A stretch of DNA of 64,000 nucleotides from Xanthomonas sp. DAR 80977 (GCF_041240605.1 NZ_CP162487.1:1557001-1621000); one strand, 5' to 3'. Shown: positions 44,421 to 53,963, numbered from the stretch's first letter. Numbers and translations: made by a program. The notes: generated by a model not told the origin, from the letters alone.

Positions 44421-46019
44421 TCAGCCGTCGCGCAGCACGCGATGGCCGCGGATCAGGTCGGCGGCGCGTTCGGCGATCATCATCGTCGGGCCGTTGGTGT
44501 TGCCGCTGACCAGGCGCGGCATCACCGACGCATCGACCACGCGCAGGCCCTGCAGCCCGCGCAGGCGCAGCTGCGGATCGACCACTGCCTGCGCATCGCT
44601 GCCCATCCGGCAGGTGCCGATCGGGTGGTAGATGGTCTCGGCCTTGGCGCGGATGTAGGCGGCCAGGCCGGCGTCGTCCAGGTCCTCGCGCGCCGGCAGC
44701 AGCGGCGCGGCGCGCCAGGGGTCGAACGCCGGCTGCTGCAGGATGCGCCGCGCCAGGCGCGCGCATTCCACCAGCATGCGCAGATCGAAGCCGTCGGGAT
44801 CGCTGAGATAGTTCGCCTGGATCCGCGCCGGCGTGCGCGGGTCGGCATCGTTGAGCGCCAGGCGGCCGCGGCTGCGCGGCTGCAGGTGGCAGGCATGCAG
44901 GGTGAAGCCGTCGCCGGGCAGCCGGTTGCGGCCGTGGTCGTCGAGCATCGCCGGCACGAAATGCAGCTGGATGTCGGCGCGCGCGTCCGGCGCCAGCGGC
45001 GAGCGGATGAAGCCGCCGGCCTCGGCGATGTTGCTGCTGCCGGCGCCGCGGTGGCCGCGCAGGAAATAGTCGAAGGCGATCTTCAGCTGGTTGCGGCGGT
45101 CGTAGCTGACGCCGGGGCGGGTGCGGTACAGCGTGCACACGTCCAGGTGGTCCTGCAGGTTGGCGCCGATCTGCGGCTGGTCCAGGCGCACCGCGATGCC
45201 GTGGCGCTGCAGTTCGTCGGCCGGACCGATGCCCGAGAGCATCAGCAGCTGCGGCGAGTTCACCGCGCCGGCGCTGAGCAGCACCTCGCGCGCGGCCCGC
45301 GCCTGCACTTCGGCGCCGCGCTGCGCGTAGGCCACGCCGACCACGCGCTCGCCTTCGAGCAGCAGGCGCAGCACCAGCGCATCGGTGACCACCTGCAGGT
45401 TGGCGCGCGCCAGCGCCGGCGCCAGGTAGGCGACCGCCGCCGAGCAGCGCGCGCCGTCCTTCTGGGTGACCTGGTACAGGCCCACGCCCTGCTGCTGCGG
45501 GCCGTTGAAATCGCGGTTGTGGGCGAAGCCGGCCTGCTGTCCGGCGGCGATGAACACGTCGGACAGCGGGTTGTGATAGCGCAGGTCGGACACGTGCAGC
45601 GGCCCGTCGCCGCCGTGCAGCGCATCGCCGCCGCGGCTGTTGCGTTCGCTGCGCCGGAAATACGGCAGCACGCCGCGCCAGTCCCAGCCCTCGGCGCCGT
45701 CGGTCGCCCAGTCGTCGTAGTCGGCGGGCACGCCGCGCACGTAGCACATCGCGTTGATCGAACTGGAGCCGCCCAGCACCTTGCCGCGCGGCCACCACAG
45801 GCGCCGATCGTTCAAGGCCGGCTCCGGCGCGGTCAGGTAATTCCAGTTGATGCGGCGGTTGCCGGTCAGCCGCGCCAGGCCCGCCGGCATGTGGATGAAG
45901 GGATTGCGGTCGCGCGGCCCGGCCTCGATCAGCAGCACCTTGCAATCGCGATCCTCGCTGAGCCGGTTGGCCAGCACGCAGCCCGCCGAGCCTGCGCCGA
46001 TGATGATGTAGTCGTACAC
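44421..46019 (-). CDS. GMC-family FAD oxidoreductase (choline dehydrogenase-like)
   Basis: 532 residues. The N-terminal FAD-binding motif is YIIIGAGSAGCVLANRL (about 4-20). GMC signatures follow: PRGKVLGGSSSINAMCYVRG (about 78-97) and LSAGAVNSPQLLMLSGIGP (about 248-266). The C-terminal catalytic His lies in YHPIGTCRMG and the Asn in SGNTNGPTMMI. It oxidises a primary or secondary alcohol to aldehyde or ketone. The BetA-like sequence suits choline or an aliphatic alcohol, but no betaine genes are nearby, so the substrate is open. It has no signal peptide. It is divergent from the transporter at 46197. Confidence 0.92.
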   Translation of the reverse strand: MYDYIIIGAGSAGCVLANRLSEDRDCKVLLIEAGPRDRNPFIHMPAGLARLTGNRRINWNYLTAPEPALNDRRLWWPRGKVLGGSSSINAMCYVRGVPADYDDWATDGAEGWDWRGVLPYFRRSERNSRGGDALHGGDGPLHVSDLRYHNPLSDVFIAAGQQAGFAHNRDFNGPQQQGVGLYQVTQKDGARCSAAVAYLAPALARANLQVVTDALVLRLLLEGERVVGVAYAQRGAEVQARAAREVLLSAGAVNSPQLLMLSGIGPADELQRHGIAVRLDQPQIGANLQDHLDVCTLYRTRPGVSYDRRNQLKIAFDYFLRGHRGAGSSNIAEAGGFIRSPLAPDARADIQLHFVPAMLDDHGRNRLPGDGFTLHACHLQPRSRGRLALNDADPRTPARIQANYLSDPDGFDLRMLVECARLARRILQQPAFDPWRAAPLLPAREDLDDAGLAAYIRAKAETIYHPIGTCRMGSDAQAVVDPQLRLRGLQGLRVVDASVMPRLVSGNTNGPTMMIAERAADLIRGHRVLRDG

Positions 46020-46196
46020 CCGCCGTTCCCCCCGTTCGTGGCGCCGACGCTAGTCGCCGTGGATAGAGCATATGCTCGGCGCGCGCCGCCGCATGCGTGC
46101 GCCGCGGCAGGCCTGGGTCCGCGTGCGGGGGCGGCGCTGGCGATGTTGCAGTGCATCGGCTACCGTGCGCGCAACCACACGGCGAATGGCAGGCCG

Positions 46197-47501
46197 ATGC
46201 AAGCGGAAAACAAGCGCGTCCAGACCGGCGAGCTGCGCGCGGTGCTGCTGTCCTTCGTCTACTTCTTCTGCGTGCTGTCGGCGTACTACGTGATCCGGCC
46301 GGTGCGCGAGCAGCTGTCGGCGGCGGTCGGCTCGACCCAGCTGCCCTGGTTCTTCATGGCCACCTTCGTCGCCACCTTGCTGCTGACCCCGCTGTTCGCG
46401 TGGATGGCGGCGCGCTGGCCGCGGCGGATCGTGGTGCCGGCGGTGTACGTGTTCTTCGCGCTGTGCCTGCTCGGCTTCGTGCCGCTGTTCAGCGGCCAGG
46501 GCGGGCTCAGCCCGCGCGCGCTGGGCATCGTGTTCTTCGTCTGGGTCAGCGTGTTCAACCTGTTCGTGGTGTCGGTGTTCTGGAGCTTCATGGCCGACAT
46601 CTGGAGCAACGAACAGGCGCGTCGGCTGTTCCCGCTGATCGGCCTGGGCGGCACCGCCGGCGCGGTGGCCGGGCCGCTGCTGACCCGCGGGTTGGTCGGG
46701 GTGATCGGCGTGGCGCCGCTGCTGGTGGTGTCGGCGGCGCTGCTCGGCGTGGCGCTGGCGTGCGTGATCCTGCTCGGGCGCTGGGCGCGGGTGCATGGCG
46801 CACGCCGCCACGATGCCGGCCACGAGGCCGCGGTCGGCGGCGGCATGTTCGACGGCCTCAAGCAGATCCTGGCCAATCCGTTCATGCGCGGCATGGCATT
46901 GCTGATGCTGCTGGGCGATTGCATCGGCACGGTCGGCTATGCGCTGATGACCGATTATTCCGGCGCCACCTTCCACAACGCGGTCGAGCGCACCCAGTTC
47001 GCCGCCAACATCGACACGCTGACCAACGTGCTGCAGGTCGCCGTGCAGATCACCGTCACCCGCTGGCTGTTGATGAAGAAGGGCGCCGGCGCGGTGATCG
47101 CGCTGTGGGCGCTGATCAGCGTGGGCACGCTGGTGGCCACCGCGCTGTCGCCCGATCCCTATGCGCTGGCGGTGTGGATCGTGCCATGGGTGGTGCTGCC
47201 GCTGGTCATCACCCGTTCGCTGACCTACGGCATGGTCGGCCCGGCGCGCGAATCGCTGTACACGCGCGTGCCGCGGCAACTGCGCTACCAGGGCAAGAAC
47301 GCGGTGGATACGGCGGTGTGGCGTGCCGGCGACGTGGCCGTGGCCTCGGCGATGAACGGCCTGCGCGCGCTGGGCATGGGCGTGCCCGGTTTCGCCGCGC
47401 TGGCGGCGCTGGCGGCGACGCTCTCCGGCGTCATCGGCTGGCGCCTGGCGCGTGCGGCCGAAAGCGCCGCGCCCGCGGCGGAGACGACGCCGACGCGCTG
47501 A
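46197..47501 (+). CDS. multi-helix transporter (Npt1/Npt2 or MFS-like)
   Basis: 434 residues from ATG 46197, with about 12 membrane helices. FVYFFCVLSAYYVIRPVREQ at the first helix, SVFWSFMADIWSNEQARRLFP after the fourth and GPARESLYTRVPRQLRYQ late in the protein match the group annotated as Npt1/Npt2 nucleotide transporter-like or MFS. In obligate intracellular bacteria such proteins import ATP; in free-living Xanthomonas the substrate is unknown. An earlier ATG at 46143 would add 18 residues without a better ribosome site. It is followed by the DUF1304 gene after 82 bases. Confidence 0.82.
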   Translation: MQAENKRVQTGELRAVLLSFVYFFCVLSAYYVIRPVREQLSAAVGSTQLPWFFMATFVATLLLTPLFAWMAARWPRRIVVPAVYVFFALCLLGFVPLFSGQGGLSPRALGIVFFVWVSVFNLFVVSVFWSFMADIWSNEQARRLFPLIGLGGTAGAVAGPLLTRGLVGVIGVAPLLVVSAALLGVALACVILLGRWARVHGARRHDAGHEAAVGGGMFDGLKQILANPFMRGMALLMLLGDCIGTVGYALMTDYSGATFHNAVERTQFAANIDTLTNVLQVAVQITVTRWLLMKKGAGAVIALWALISVGTLVATALSPDPYALAVWIVPWVVLPLVITRSLTYGMVGPARESLYTRVPRQLRYQGKNAVDTAVWRAGDVAVASAMNGLRALGMGVPGFAALAALAATLSGVIGWRLARAAESAAPAAETTPTR

Positions 47502-47583
47502 GCCCGCGCCGGCCGCGCAGCCACGGTGCCGGCCGCTGCGGCAACGGCTATGCTGTGCGCCTCCTTTGCCGACGGACGCGCGC

Positions 47584-47937
47584 ATGACCCTGCTGGCCTC
47601 GATCCTGGTATGCCTGGTGGCGTTGCTGCACGTCTACATCCTGGTGCTGGAGATGTTCCTGTGGACGCAGCCGCTGGGCATGAAGGTGTTCCGCAACACG
47701 CCGGACAAGGCGCAGCTGACCAAGGTGCTGGCGGCCAACCAGGGCCTGTACAACGGCTTCCTCGCCGCCGGCCTGGGCTGGGGCGTGGTGGCGCAGCGCG
47801 TGGACGTGATGCTGTTCTTCCTGGGTTGCGTGTTCGTGGCCGGCCTGTACGGCGCGTGGAGCGTCAGCCGCCGGATCCTGTTCGTGCAGGCGCTGCCGGC
47901 GGCGCTGGCGAGCGCGGCGCTGCTGCTGGCGTATTGA
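47584..47937 (+). CDS. DUF1304 small membrane protein
   Basis: 117 residues with four hydrophobic helices. LVALLHVYILVLEMFLW and MKVFRNTPDK followed by AANQGLYNGFLAAGL are hallmarks of DUF1304. The function is unknown. A TATGCT about 35 bases upstream may be a -10 element, so it may have its own promoter. The gene converges with the DUF4442 gene. Confidence 0.9.
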   Translation: MTLLASILVCLVALLHVYILVLEMFLWTQPLGMKVFRNTPDKAQLTKVLAANQGLYNGFLAAGLGWGVVAQRVDVMLFFLGCVFVAGLYGAWSVSRRILFVQALPAALASAALLLAY

Positions 47938-47968
47938 GCCGGCTGCACGCCGGCATCGCGGTGCCGCG

Positions 47969-48448
47969 TCAGCCGTTCGCCGCCTTCGCGCGCGGCGACA
48001 CCCACATGGCGATGCTGGCGAAGAACACCACCTGTTCGCGCGCGTCGCGGATCTCCACGCTGACCGGCAGCTCGTAGCCGCTGTCGGCGGCCACGATCGC
48101 CACGTCCGGCGTCGCCACCGCGTGCATCGTGCCGCTGGCCTTGCTGCGGTATTCGACGCGCATGCCTTTGGGAATCCAGCGCATCGACGGCGGCAGGCTG
48201 GCATCGACCATGACCCCGCCAGCCAGCTCGGCCAGGTTGCACAGCGCGATCGCATGCACGGTGCCGAGGTGGTTGCTGACCCGCCGCCGGTGCGCGATGC
48301 GCGCCTCGCAGCGGCCCGGCTGCAGCACGGTGATGCGCGGGGCGATGCTGGCGAAATAGGGCGCCTTGAAGCACACGGCGCGGGAAAACAGCCATTGCCC
48401 GGCCGGCCAGCGCTGCATGCGTCGATAGAGCGACAGCAGTTTGCTCAT
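47969..48448 (-). CDS. DUF4442 hotdog-fold thioesterase-like protein
   Basis: 159 residues. The pattern of NHLGTVHAIALCNLAELAGG with a following beta-strand repeat is that of DUF4442, a hotdog-fold family related to acyl-CoA thioesterases (PaaI-like), with the conserved Asn-His and Glu as likely catalytic residues. It is cytoplasmic. It lies just downstream of fadE on the same strand, past a hairpin. A role in hydrolysing acyl-CoA next to an acyl-CoA dehydrogenase is plausible but inferred. Confidence 0.82.
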   Translation of the reverse strand: MSKLLSLYRRMQRWPAGQWLFSRAVCFKAPYFASIAPRITVLQPGRCEARIAHRRRVSNHLGTVHAIALCNLAELAGGVMVDASLPPSMRWIPKGMRVEYRSKASGTMHAVATPDVAIVAADSGYELPVSVEIRDAREQVVFFASIAMWVSPRAKAANG

Positions 48449-48467
48449 GGTGCGTGCCTCAAATGAA

Positions 48468-48491
48468 GACGGCGGACCGAAGTCCGCCGTC
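48468..48491 (-). terminator. hairpin between fadE and the DUF4442 gene
   Basis: A perfect 10-base stem GACGGCGGAC with GTCCGCCGTC and a four-base loop, followed on the minus strand by TTCATTTG. It lies 26 bases after the fadE stop; the short T content suggests partial termination. Confidence 0.7.
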
Positions 48492-48517
48492 GTGATGAGC
48501 GTATTGCCGAGTGGGTC

Positions 48518-50998
48518 TCAGGCCGCTTCGCGCGAATGGTCGTCGCCGGCCGTGGCGCGGTGGTAGTAGCTGGCCGAACGCAGCTCGTCGGCGTCGAAGT
48601 CGTCCACGCTGATCGTGTCCATGGTGATCTCGCGCAGTTCCTCCAGCTGGCGGCGCTCGTCGGCCGACAGCACGCCTTCGCGCACCGCCTCGTCCAGCTG
48701 CGAGGCGAAGTCCAGCGCCTCGATGCCCTTGCTCTTGAGCGCCTTCAGGAACTTGCGCTCGACCGGCTCGGCCAGCACCGCCTTGGTCAGGTAGCTGGCG
48801 ATGCGCCCGCCCGGGTTGTTCTCGCACGGGGTCAGGAACACGCCCTGGCCGAGACGGTCGCGGGCTTCGTTCGGGGTCATCAGCAGCGCGGCGACGCGGT
48901 GGCCCAGGCGGTCGCCCGGGGCTTCGGCGCGGCGGCCCCACGGGAAGATCAGCGCCCACATCAGCCAGCCCACCGGGCGGATCGGGAAGTTGCGCAGCGC
49001 CGCCGACAGCGCCAGCTCGATCTTGTGCACGCTGTCGTGGAACGCCCAGGCCAGCAGCGGCTGGTCGGTCGCCGGCGCGCCGTCGTCGTGGTAGCGCTTG
49101 AGCATCGCGCTGGTCATGTAGATGTGGCTCAGCACGTCGCCCAGGCGCCCGGACAGCGATTCCTTGAACTTCAGCTTGCCGCCGAGCATCAGCATCGACA
49201 CGTCGGCCATCAGCGCCAGGTTCGCCGAGTAGCGGTCCAGCTTGCGGAAGAAGCGGCGGGTGTAGGCGTCGCCGGGGGCGGCGCCGATGCGCGCGGCGGT
49301 CAGGCCGAACCACAGCGAGCGCACCGCGTTGGAGATCGCGAAGCCGATATGGCCGAACAGGTTGCGGTCGAACTCGTCGACGCCGGCCTTGTGGTCCGGA
49401 TTGCCGGCGGCCTTCATCTCCTTCATCACCCACGGATGGCACAGGATCGCGCCCTGGCCGAAGATCAGCAGGCTGCGGGTCATGATGTTGGCGCCTTCCA
49501 CGGTGATCGCGATCGGCGCCGCCTGCCAGCTGCGGCCGGCGAAGTTGCGCGGCCCGAGGATGATGCCCTTGCCGCCGACCACGTCCATCACGTCGCTGAT
49601 GACTTCGCGGCTCATCGTGGTGCAGTGGTACTTGGCGATCGCCGACGGCACCGACGGCACGTCGCCGCGGTCCACCGCCGCGGCGGTGGCCTGCGACAGC
49701 GCGCTGATCGCGTAGGCCTTGCCGCCGATCCGCGCCAGCGCCTCTTCCACGCCCTCGAAGCGGCCGACCGACAGGCCGAACTGCTTGCGGATGCGCGCAT
49801 AGGCGCCGGTGACGATCGCGCCGTACTTGGCGCCGCCGCTGGCGGTGGAGGGCAGGGTGATCGAGCGGCCCACGGCCAGGCACTCGTTGAGCATGTTCCA
49901 GCCCTTGCCGACCATGTCCACGCCGCCGATCAGCTGGCTGAGCGGGATGAACACCTCGCGGCCGTGGATCGGGCCGTTCTGGAACGGCGAGTTCAGCGGG
50001 AAGTGGCGGCGGCCGATTTCCACGCCGGGGGTTTCGCGCGGCAGCAGCGCCAGGGTGATGCCGATGTCCTTGGTGTCGCCGATCAGGCCGTCCGGGTCGT
50101 ACATGCGGAACGCCAGGCCGACCAGGGTCGCCACCGGCGCCAGGGTGATGTAGCGCTTGTCGAAGGTCAGCTTGACGCCGAGCACGTTGGCGCCGTTCCA
50201 CTCGCCCTTGCAGACGATGCCGTAGTCGGGGATCGAGGTCGCGTCGGAGCCGGCGAACGGGCCGGTCAGGCCGAAGCACGGCACTTCCTGGCCCACCGCC
50301 AGGCGCGGCAGGTAGTAGTCCTTCTGCTCCTTGGAGCCGTAGTGCAGCAGCAGTTCGCCCGGGCCCAGCGAGTTCGGCACGCCGACGGTGGAGCTGACCA
50401 CGCTCGACACCGAGGCGATCTTCTGGATCACCTTGTGATGGGCCAGCGCCGAGAAGCCCAGGCCGCCGTATTCCTTCGGGATGATCATGCCAAAGAACTT
50501 GTGCTTCTTGACGAAGCTCCACAGCTCCGGCGGCAGGTCGGCGTGGACGTGGGTGATTTCCCAGTCGTTGGTCATCCGGCACAGCTCTTCCACCGGGCCG
50601 TCGAGGAACGCCTGTTCTTCCGCGGTCAGCTGCGGCTTGGGATAGTTGAGCAGCTTCTGCCAGTCCGGATCGCCGGTGAACAGCTCGCCCTCGAACCCGA
50701 CCGAGCCGGTCTCCAGCGCGATGCGTTCTGTCTGCGACAGCGGCGGCAGCACCTTGCGGAACACCTTCAGCATCGGCGCGGTGAGCAGCGGCTTGCGCAC
50801 GAACGGCAGCAGCAACGGCACCGCGACCAGCGCCAACAGCACCGCGGCGACGATGGTGGCGGTATGGCTGGCGCCGAGCAGCCAGCACGCGACCAGCAGC
50901 GTGGCGCTCAGCGCGGCCCAGACGGCGAGCCGCATGCGGTGATAGGCGGCGAAGGCGCCTGCCAGCAACAACACGAGGAAGGGTGCGACGATGCTCAT
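48518..50998 (-). CDS. fadE: acyl-CoA dehydrogenase
   Basis: 826 residues. Like E. coli FadE (about 814) it has two N-terminal membrane helices (about 3-20 and 24-65) before the dehydrogenase domain. FADE-type motifs include FFGMIIPKEYGGLGFSALAH (about 178-197), FGLTGPFAGSDATSIPD and GGKGIILGPRNFAGRSWQ. It catalyses the first oxidation in fatty acid beta-oxidation with FAD, at the inner membrane. Its ATG overlaps the stop of the upstream alpha/beta hydrolase gene (ATGA). Control by the divergent TetR protein is suggested by the operators at 51912-51965. Confidence 0.95.
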   Translation of the reverse strand: MSIVAPFLVLLLAGAFAAYHRMRLAVWAALSATLLVACWLLGASHTATIVAAVLLALVAVPLLLPFVRKPLLTAPMLKVFRKVLPPLSQTERIALETGSVGFEGELFTGDPDWQKLLNYPKPQLTAEEQAFLDGPVEELCRMTNDWEITHVHADLPPELWSFVKKHKFFGMIIPKEYGGLGFSALAHHKVIQKIASVSSVVSSTVGVPNSLGPGELLLHYGSKEQKDYYLPRLAVGQEVPCFGLTGPFAGSDATSIPDYGIVCKGEWNGANVLGVKLTFDKRYITLAPVATLVGLAFRMYDPDGLIGDTKDIGITLALLPRETPGVEIGRRHFPLNSPFQNGPIHGREVFIPLSQLIGGVDMVGKGWNMLNECLAVGRSITLPSTASGGAKYGAIVTGAYARIRKQFGLSVGRFEGVEEALARIGGKAYAISALSQATAAAVDRGDVPSVPSAIAKYHCTTMSREVISDVMDVVGGKGIILGPRNFAGRSWQAAPIAITVEGANIMTRSLLIFGQGAILCHPWVMKEMKAAGNPDHKAGVDEFDRNLFGHIGFAISNAVRSLWFGLTAARIGAAPGDAYTRRFFRKLDRYSANLALMADVSMLMLGGKLKFKESLSGRLGDVLSHIYMTSAMLKRYHDDGAPATDQPLLAWAFHDSVHKIELALSAALRNFPIRPVGWLMWALIFPWGRRAEAPGDRLGHRVAALLMTPNEARDRLGQGVFLTPCENNPGGRIASYLTKAVLAEPVERKFLKALKSKGIEALDFASQLDEAVREGVLSADERRQLEELREITMDTISVDDFDADELRSASYYHRATAGDDHSREAA

Positions 50999-51915
50999 GG
51001 GCTTGCTCCGGGGACATGCTCGGTGACGGCGGACGGTGCGCCGGCGCTAGCCGGTGGCAGTGCGTCCAGATAATGCAACACAGTGGCGGTAAACGCGGCG
51101 TTGTCGTCGCCGGCCAGCATATGCGTGGCGTCGGGCAGGTGCGCATGCTGCGCATGCGGCACCAACGACAGGAATTCTTCGATGGTCTGCGGCGTGACCA
51201 GATCGCTGCGCCCGCCGCTGACCAGCAGCACCGGGCAATGCACCTTGCTGGCCGCCTGCGCGATCGCGGCCTGGTGCTGGTCGCTGTCGCGCGCCAGTTC
51301 TTCCACCAGGCGCGGGTCCCAGTGCCAGTACCAGCGGCCGTCGTCGTGCCGGCGCAGGACGCTGCGCAGCGCCTCGGGCGACTTGCGCGCGCGTTGCGGC
51401 AGATAGGCGGCGATGGCATCGCCGGCCTCGTCCAGGCTGGCGAAGCCGCGCGGATGCGCGGTCATGAAGGCGAGGATGCGCTCGACCCCGGCCGGCTGCC
51501 AGCGCGGGGTGATGTCGACCAGCACCATCGCGCGGAACAGGCCCGGCCAGCGCGCCTCGGCCATCAGCCCGAACAGCCCGCCCATCGAGGCGGCCACCAG
51601 CACCGGCGCCGGCGCCATCTCGCCGGCGACCACGATCAGGTCGTCGGTGAACTGCTCGCCGCGGTACGCCAGGCCGGCGGGGTTGCGCGTGGAATCGCCA
51701 TGGCCGCGCGCGTCGTAGGCGACGCTGCGATAGCCGTGCGCCTGCAACGCCGCAGCGCTGGCCATCCAGGCATGCCGGGTCTGCCCGAAGCCATGCGCGA
51801 ACAGCACGCTGCCCGCCTCGCCGCTGTCCATGACGGTCGCGGCCAGCCGCATCTCGTCCGCGCCAGCGAGCAGGGCGGAGGCGGCAGTCGGCATGCTGGA
51901 GGGAGAGGAAACCAT
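50995..51915 (-). CDS. alpha/beta hydrolase
   Basis: 306 residues from ATG 51915; the frame opens further upstream but would run through the operator region. The alpha/beta hydrolase fold shows an HGFGQTRHAW oxyanion loop (about 41-50), the nucleophile elbow VAASMGGLFG with Ser at about 110, a DITPRWQP segment, and the late catalytic His in DATHMLAGDD. No signal peptide. It is coupled to fadE by a four-base overlap, so an esterase or thioesterase acting on lipid substrates is likely. Its own start codon lies inside a TetR-type operator. Confidence 0.88.
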   Translation of the reverse strand: MVSSPSSMPTAASALLAGADEMRLAATVMDSGEAGSVLFAHGFGQTRHAWMASAAALQAHGYRSVAYDARGHGDSTRNPAGLAYRGEQFTDDLIVVAGEMAPAPVLVAASMGGLFGLMAEARWPGLFRAMVLVDITPRWQPAGVERILAFMTAHPRGFASLDEAGDAIAAYLPQRARKSPEALRSVLRRHDDGRWYWHWDPRLVEELARDSDQHQAAIAQAASKVHCPVLLVSGGRSDLVTPQTIEEFLSLVPHAQHAHLPDATHMLAGDDNAAFTATVLHYLDALPPASAGAPSAVTEHVPGASP

Positions 51916-51965
51916 ACGAGCTAGTATGGATGAGTCGGCAGCGATGTCAATACGATGCAGTATGG
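51912..51965. promoter_or_regulatory. paired TetR-type operators
   Basis: CCATACGAGCTAGTATGG (51912-51929) and CAATACGATGCAGTATGG (51948-51965) share the pattern CCATAC-N6-GTATGG, with their starts 36 bases apart. The first overlaps the hydrolase start codon. A lone half-site GTATGG lies at about 52037-52042, close to the tetR start. Confidence 0.75.
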
Positions 51966-52054
51966 AGTCGAAAAGCCAATGCTGCCGGGCATTTGCGTGC
52001 GATTCATGGAGGGCACATACTGCAATCGACTGCCCCGTATGGTTAAATCGACGG

Positions 52055-52666
52055 ATGAACAATGCTTCCGTGTCTTCCACCGACGATGCCGCCGCTCCGG
52101 GCGGTGGCCGCAACAACCGACTGAGCGCCGAGGATTGGGCGCAGGCCGCGCTGGACCTGATCGCCGAGCAAGGCGTCAACGCGGTGGCGGTGGAACCGTT
52201 GGCGCGGCGCCTGGGCGTGACCAAGGGCAGCTTCTACTGGCATTTCCCCTCGCGCGACGCCTTGCTGCAGGCGGCGCTGGAGCGCTGGGAACTGGTCGAG
52301 CAGCAACAGGTGTTCGGCAGCCTGGAAGAGGTGCCGGATCCGCGCACCCGGTTGCGCGCGCTGTTCCAGCTGGTCGCGCACGAGGTCAAGCCGCACATCA
52401 TCTACAGCGAGTTGCTGAAGGCGCTGGACCATCCGGCGGTGCGCCCGGTCATCGACCGGGTCTCGCAGCGGCGCATGGAGTACCTGATCGCCTCGTTCCG
52501 CCAGGCCGGGCTCAGCCGCACCGATGCCCAGCACCGCGCGCGCCTGGCCTATGCGGCCTATGTCGGGTTCCTGCAGCTGTCGCTGCAGCTGCACCAGCCC
52601 AAGCAGGCGCGCGAGGAATTCGAGGCCTACGTCGAACACGTCATCGTGACCCTGATCCCCGGTTGA
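52055..52666 (+). CDS. TetR-family transcriptional regulator
   Basis: 203 residues from ATG 52055. The N-terminal helix-turn-helix is standard: AALDLIAEQGVNAVAVEPL, then RRLGVTKGSFYWHFPSRDAL (about 52-71). The C-terminal ligand domain is about 130 residues. It is divergent from the hydrolase-fadE operon with paired operators between them, so it most likely represses that operon and itself. A fatty acyl-CoA or related lipid is a reasonable guess for the effector. The next gene begins 4 bases after its stop, so the two are co-transcribed. Confidence 0.92.
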   Translation: MNNASVSSTDDAAAPGGGRNNRLSAEDWAQAALDLIAEQGVNAVAVEPLARRLGVTKGSFYWHFPSRDALLQAALERWELVEQQQVFGSLEEVPDPRTRLRALFQLVAHEVKPHIIYSELLKALDHPAVRPVIDRVSQRRMEYLIASFRQAGLSRTDAQHRARLAYAAYVGFLQLSLQLHQPKQAREEFEAYVEHVIVTLIPG

Positions 52667-52670
52667 TCCG

Positions 52671-53963
52671 ATGTTCCAGGAACTGACCCGCGCCGGCGTA
52701 CACGAGGAAGTCCGCCGTCATCTCGCCCAGGGCGACTACCGCCGCGCCGATGCGCTGTGCGAACAGGTGCTGGCCACGGCGGCGGACGATACGACGCTGC
52801 GCCGCATGCACGCGGCCCTGTTGACCGAGAGCGGGCAGATCGCGCGGGCGGCGCAGGCCTGGGCCTTGCTGGCCGCCGCCGAGCCGACCCTGGAGGCCTG
52901 CAGCCGGCTGGGCATGTGCCTGGCCCGCCTGGGCGAGCATGCGCAGGCGCTGCCGGCGTTCGAGCAGGCCCTGCAGCTGTCGGCCGAGGCGTTCCTGGTC
53001 CGCCTGTGCTACGCCGAGAGCCTGGATGCGCTGGGGCGTGGCGACGATGCCTTGCCGATGTACTTCGCCGCGGTGCATGCCGCGCAGGCCAAGGGCCGCT
53101 GGCTCGACCAGCACAGCACCGCGCCGGAATTGCAGCCGCGGGTGATCGCGGCGATGGCGCGCATCGACCAGGGCCGGCACGCCTTGTTCGCGGCGGCGGT
53201 GCAGCCGCTGATCGAGCGTTTCGGCGAAGCCGCGCTGCAACGGGTGATGGCGGCGCTGCGCATCTATCTGGGGCTGCAGCCGCGTCCTGCCGACGATGGC
53301 CAGCGTCCCACCTTCCTGTATGTGCCCGACCTGGATCCTGCGCCGTATCTGGGCGCGGCGCGTTTCCCCTGGTATGCGCGGCTGCAGGGCGCCACCGAGG
53401 GCATCCGCGAGGAAGCGCGGCAGGTGCTGGCCTCGCGCCAGGCGGTGCAGCCGTTCCTGGATTTCAGCAACGGCGCCACCCCGCAGGACTATCTCAGCGC
53501 CAGGCAGGGCGATGGTGCCTGGGACGCCTATTTCTTCTACCGGCACGGCGTCGCGCATGCCGAGAACCTGCAGCGTTGCCCGGTCACCGCGGCGGCGCTG
53601 GCGCATGTGCCGTTGACCCGGATCGACCTGCACGCGCCGGAGGTGCTGTTCTCGATCCTGGCGCCCGGCACCACGATCAAGCCGCACTACGGGGTCAGCA
53701 ACTCGCGCGTGGTCACCCACCTGCCGCTGATCGTGCCGCCGGACTGCGCGCTGGAGGTGGCCGGCATCGCCCATGCCTGGCAGGTCGGGCAACTGGTCAC
53801 CTTCAACGACACCTGCCTGCACCAGGCCTGGAACCACAGCGACCAGGTGCGAGTGGTGATGATCCTGGACACCTGGCATCCGGACCTGGAAGAAGCCGAG
53901 ACGCTGGCGCTGCGGCAACTGATCGAGACGATCGGCGCGTTCAACCTGCGCGCGGGCCTGTAG
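52671..53963 (+). CDS. TPR-containing aspartyl/asparaginyl beta-hydroxylase-like enzyme
   Basis: 430 residues. About 1-200 consists of TPR-like helices (AACEQVL-type and EHAQALPAFEQALQLSAEAF). The C-terminal part (about 215-415) is the AspH-type Fe(II)/2-oxoglutarate oxygenase: iron ligands His at about 339 in GTTIKPHYG and about 384 in CLHQAWNHS, with the 2-oxoglutarate Arg at about 394. AspH-type enzymes use two His and no Asp, as here. It would hydroxylate a protein or peptide residue in the cytoplasm. It is coupled to tetR and converges on the sulfotransferase-oxygenase genes, sharing TPR plus oxygenase logic with them. Confidence 0.87.
   Translation: MFQELTRAGVHEEVRRHLAQGDYRRADALCEQVLATAADDTTLRRMHAALLTESGQIARAAQAWALLAAAEPTLEACSRLGMCLARLGEHAQALPAFEQALQLSAEAFLVRLCYAESLDALGRGDDALPMYFAAVHAAQAKGRWLDQHSTAPELQPRVIAAMARIDQGRHALFAAAVQPLIERFGEAALQRVMAALRIYLGLQPRPADDGQRPTFLYVPDLDPAPYLGAARFPWYARLQGATEGIREEARQVLASRQAVQPFLDFSNGATPQDYLSARQGDGAWDAYFFYRHGVAHAENLQRCPVTAAALAHVPLTRIDLHAPEVLFSILAPGTTIKPHYGVSNSRVVTHLPLIVPPDCALEVAGIAHAWQVGQLVTFNDTCLHQAWNHSDQVRVVMILDTWHPDLEEAETLALRQLIETIGAFNLRAGL

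Noticed and set aside
51938..51951. GGCAGCGATGTCAA as a NagQ-like site in the tetR promoter
   Set aside because: Only one half matches; the local symmetry is better explained by the CCATAC-N6-GTATGG operators.
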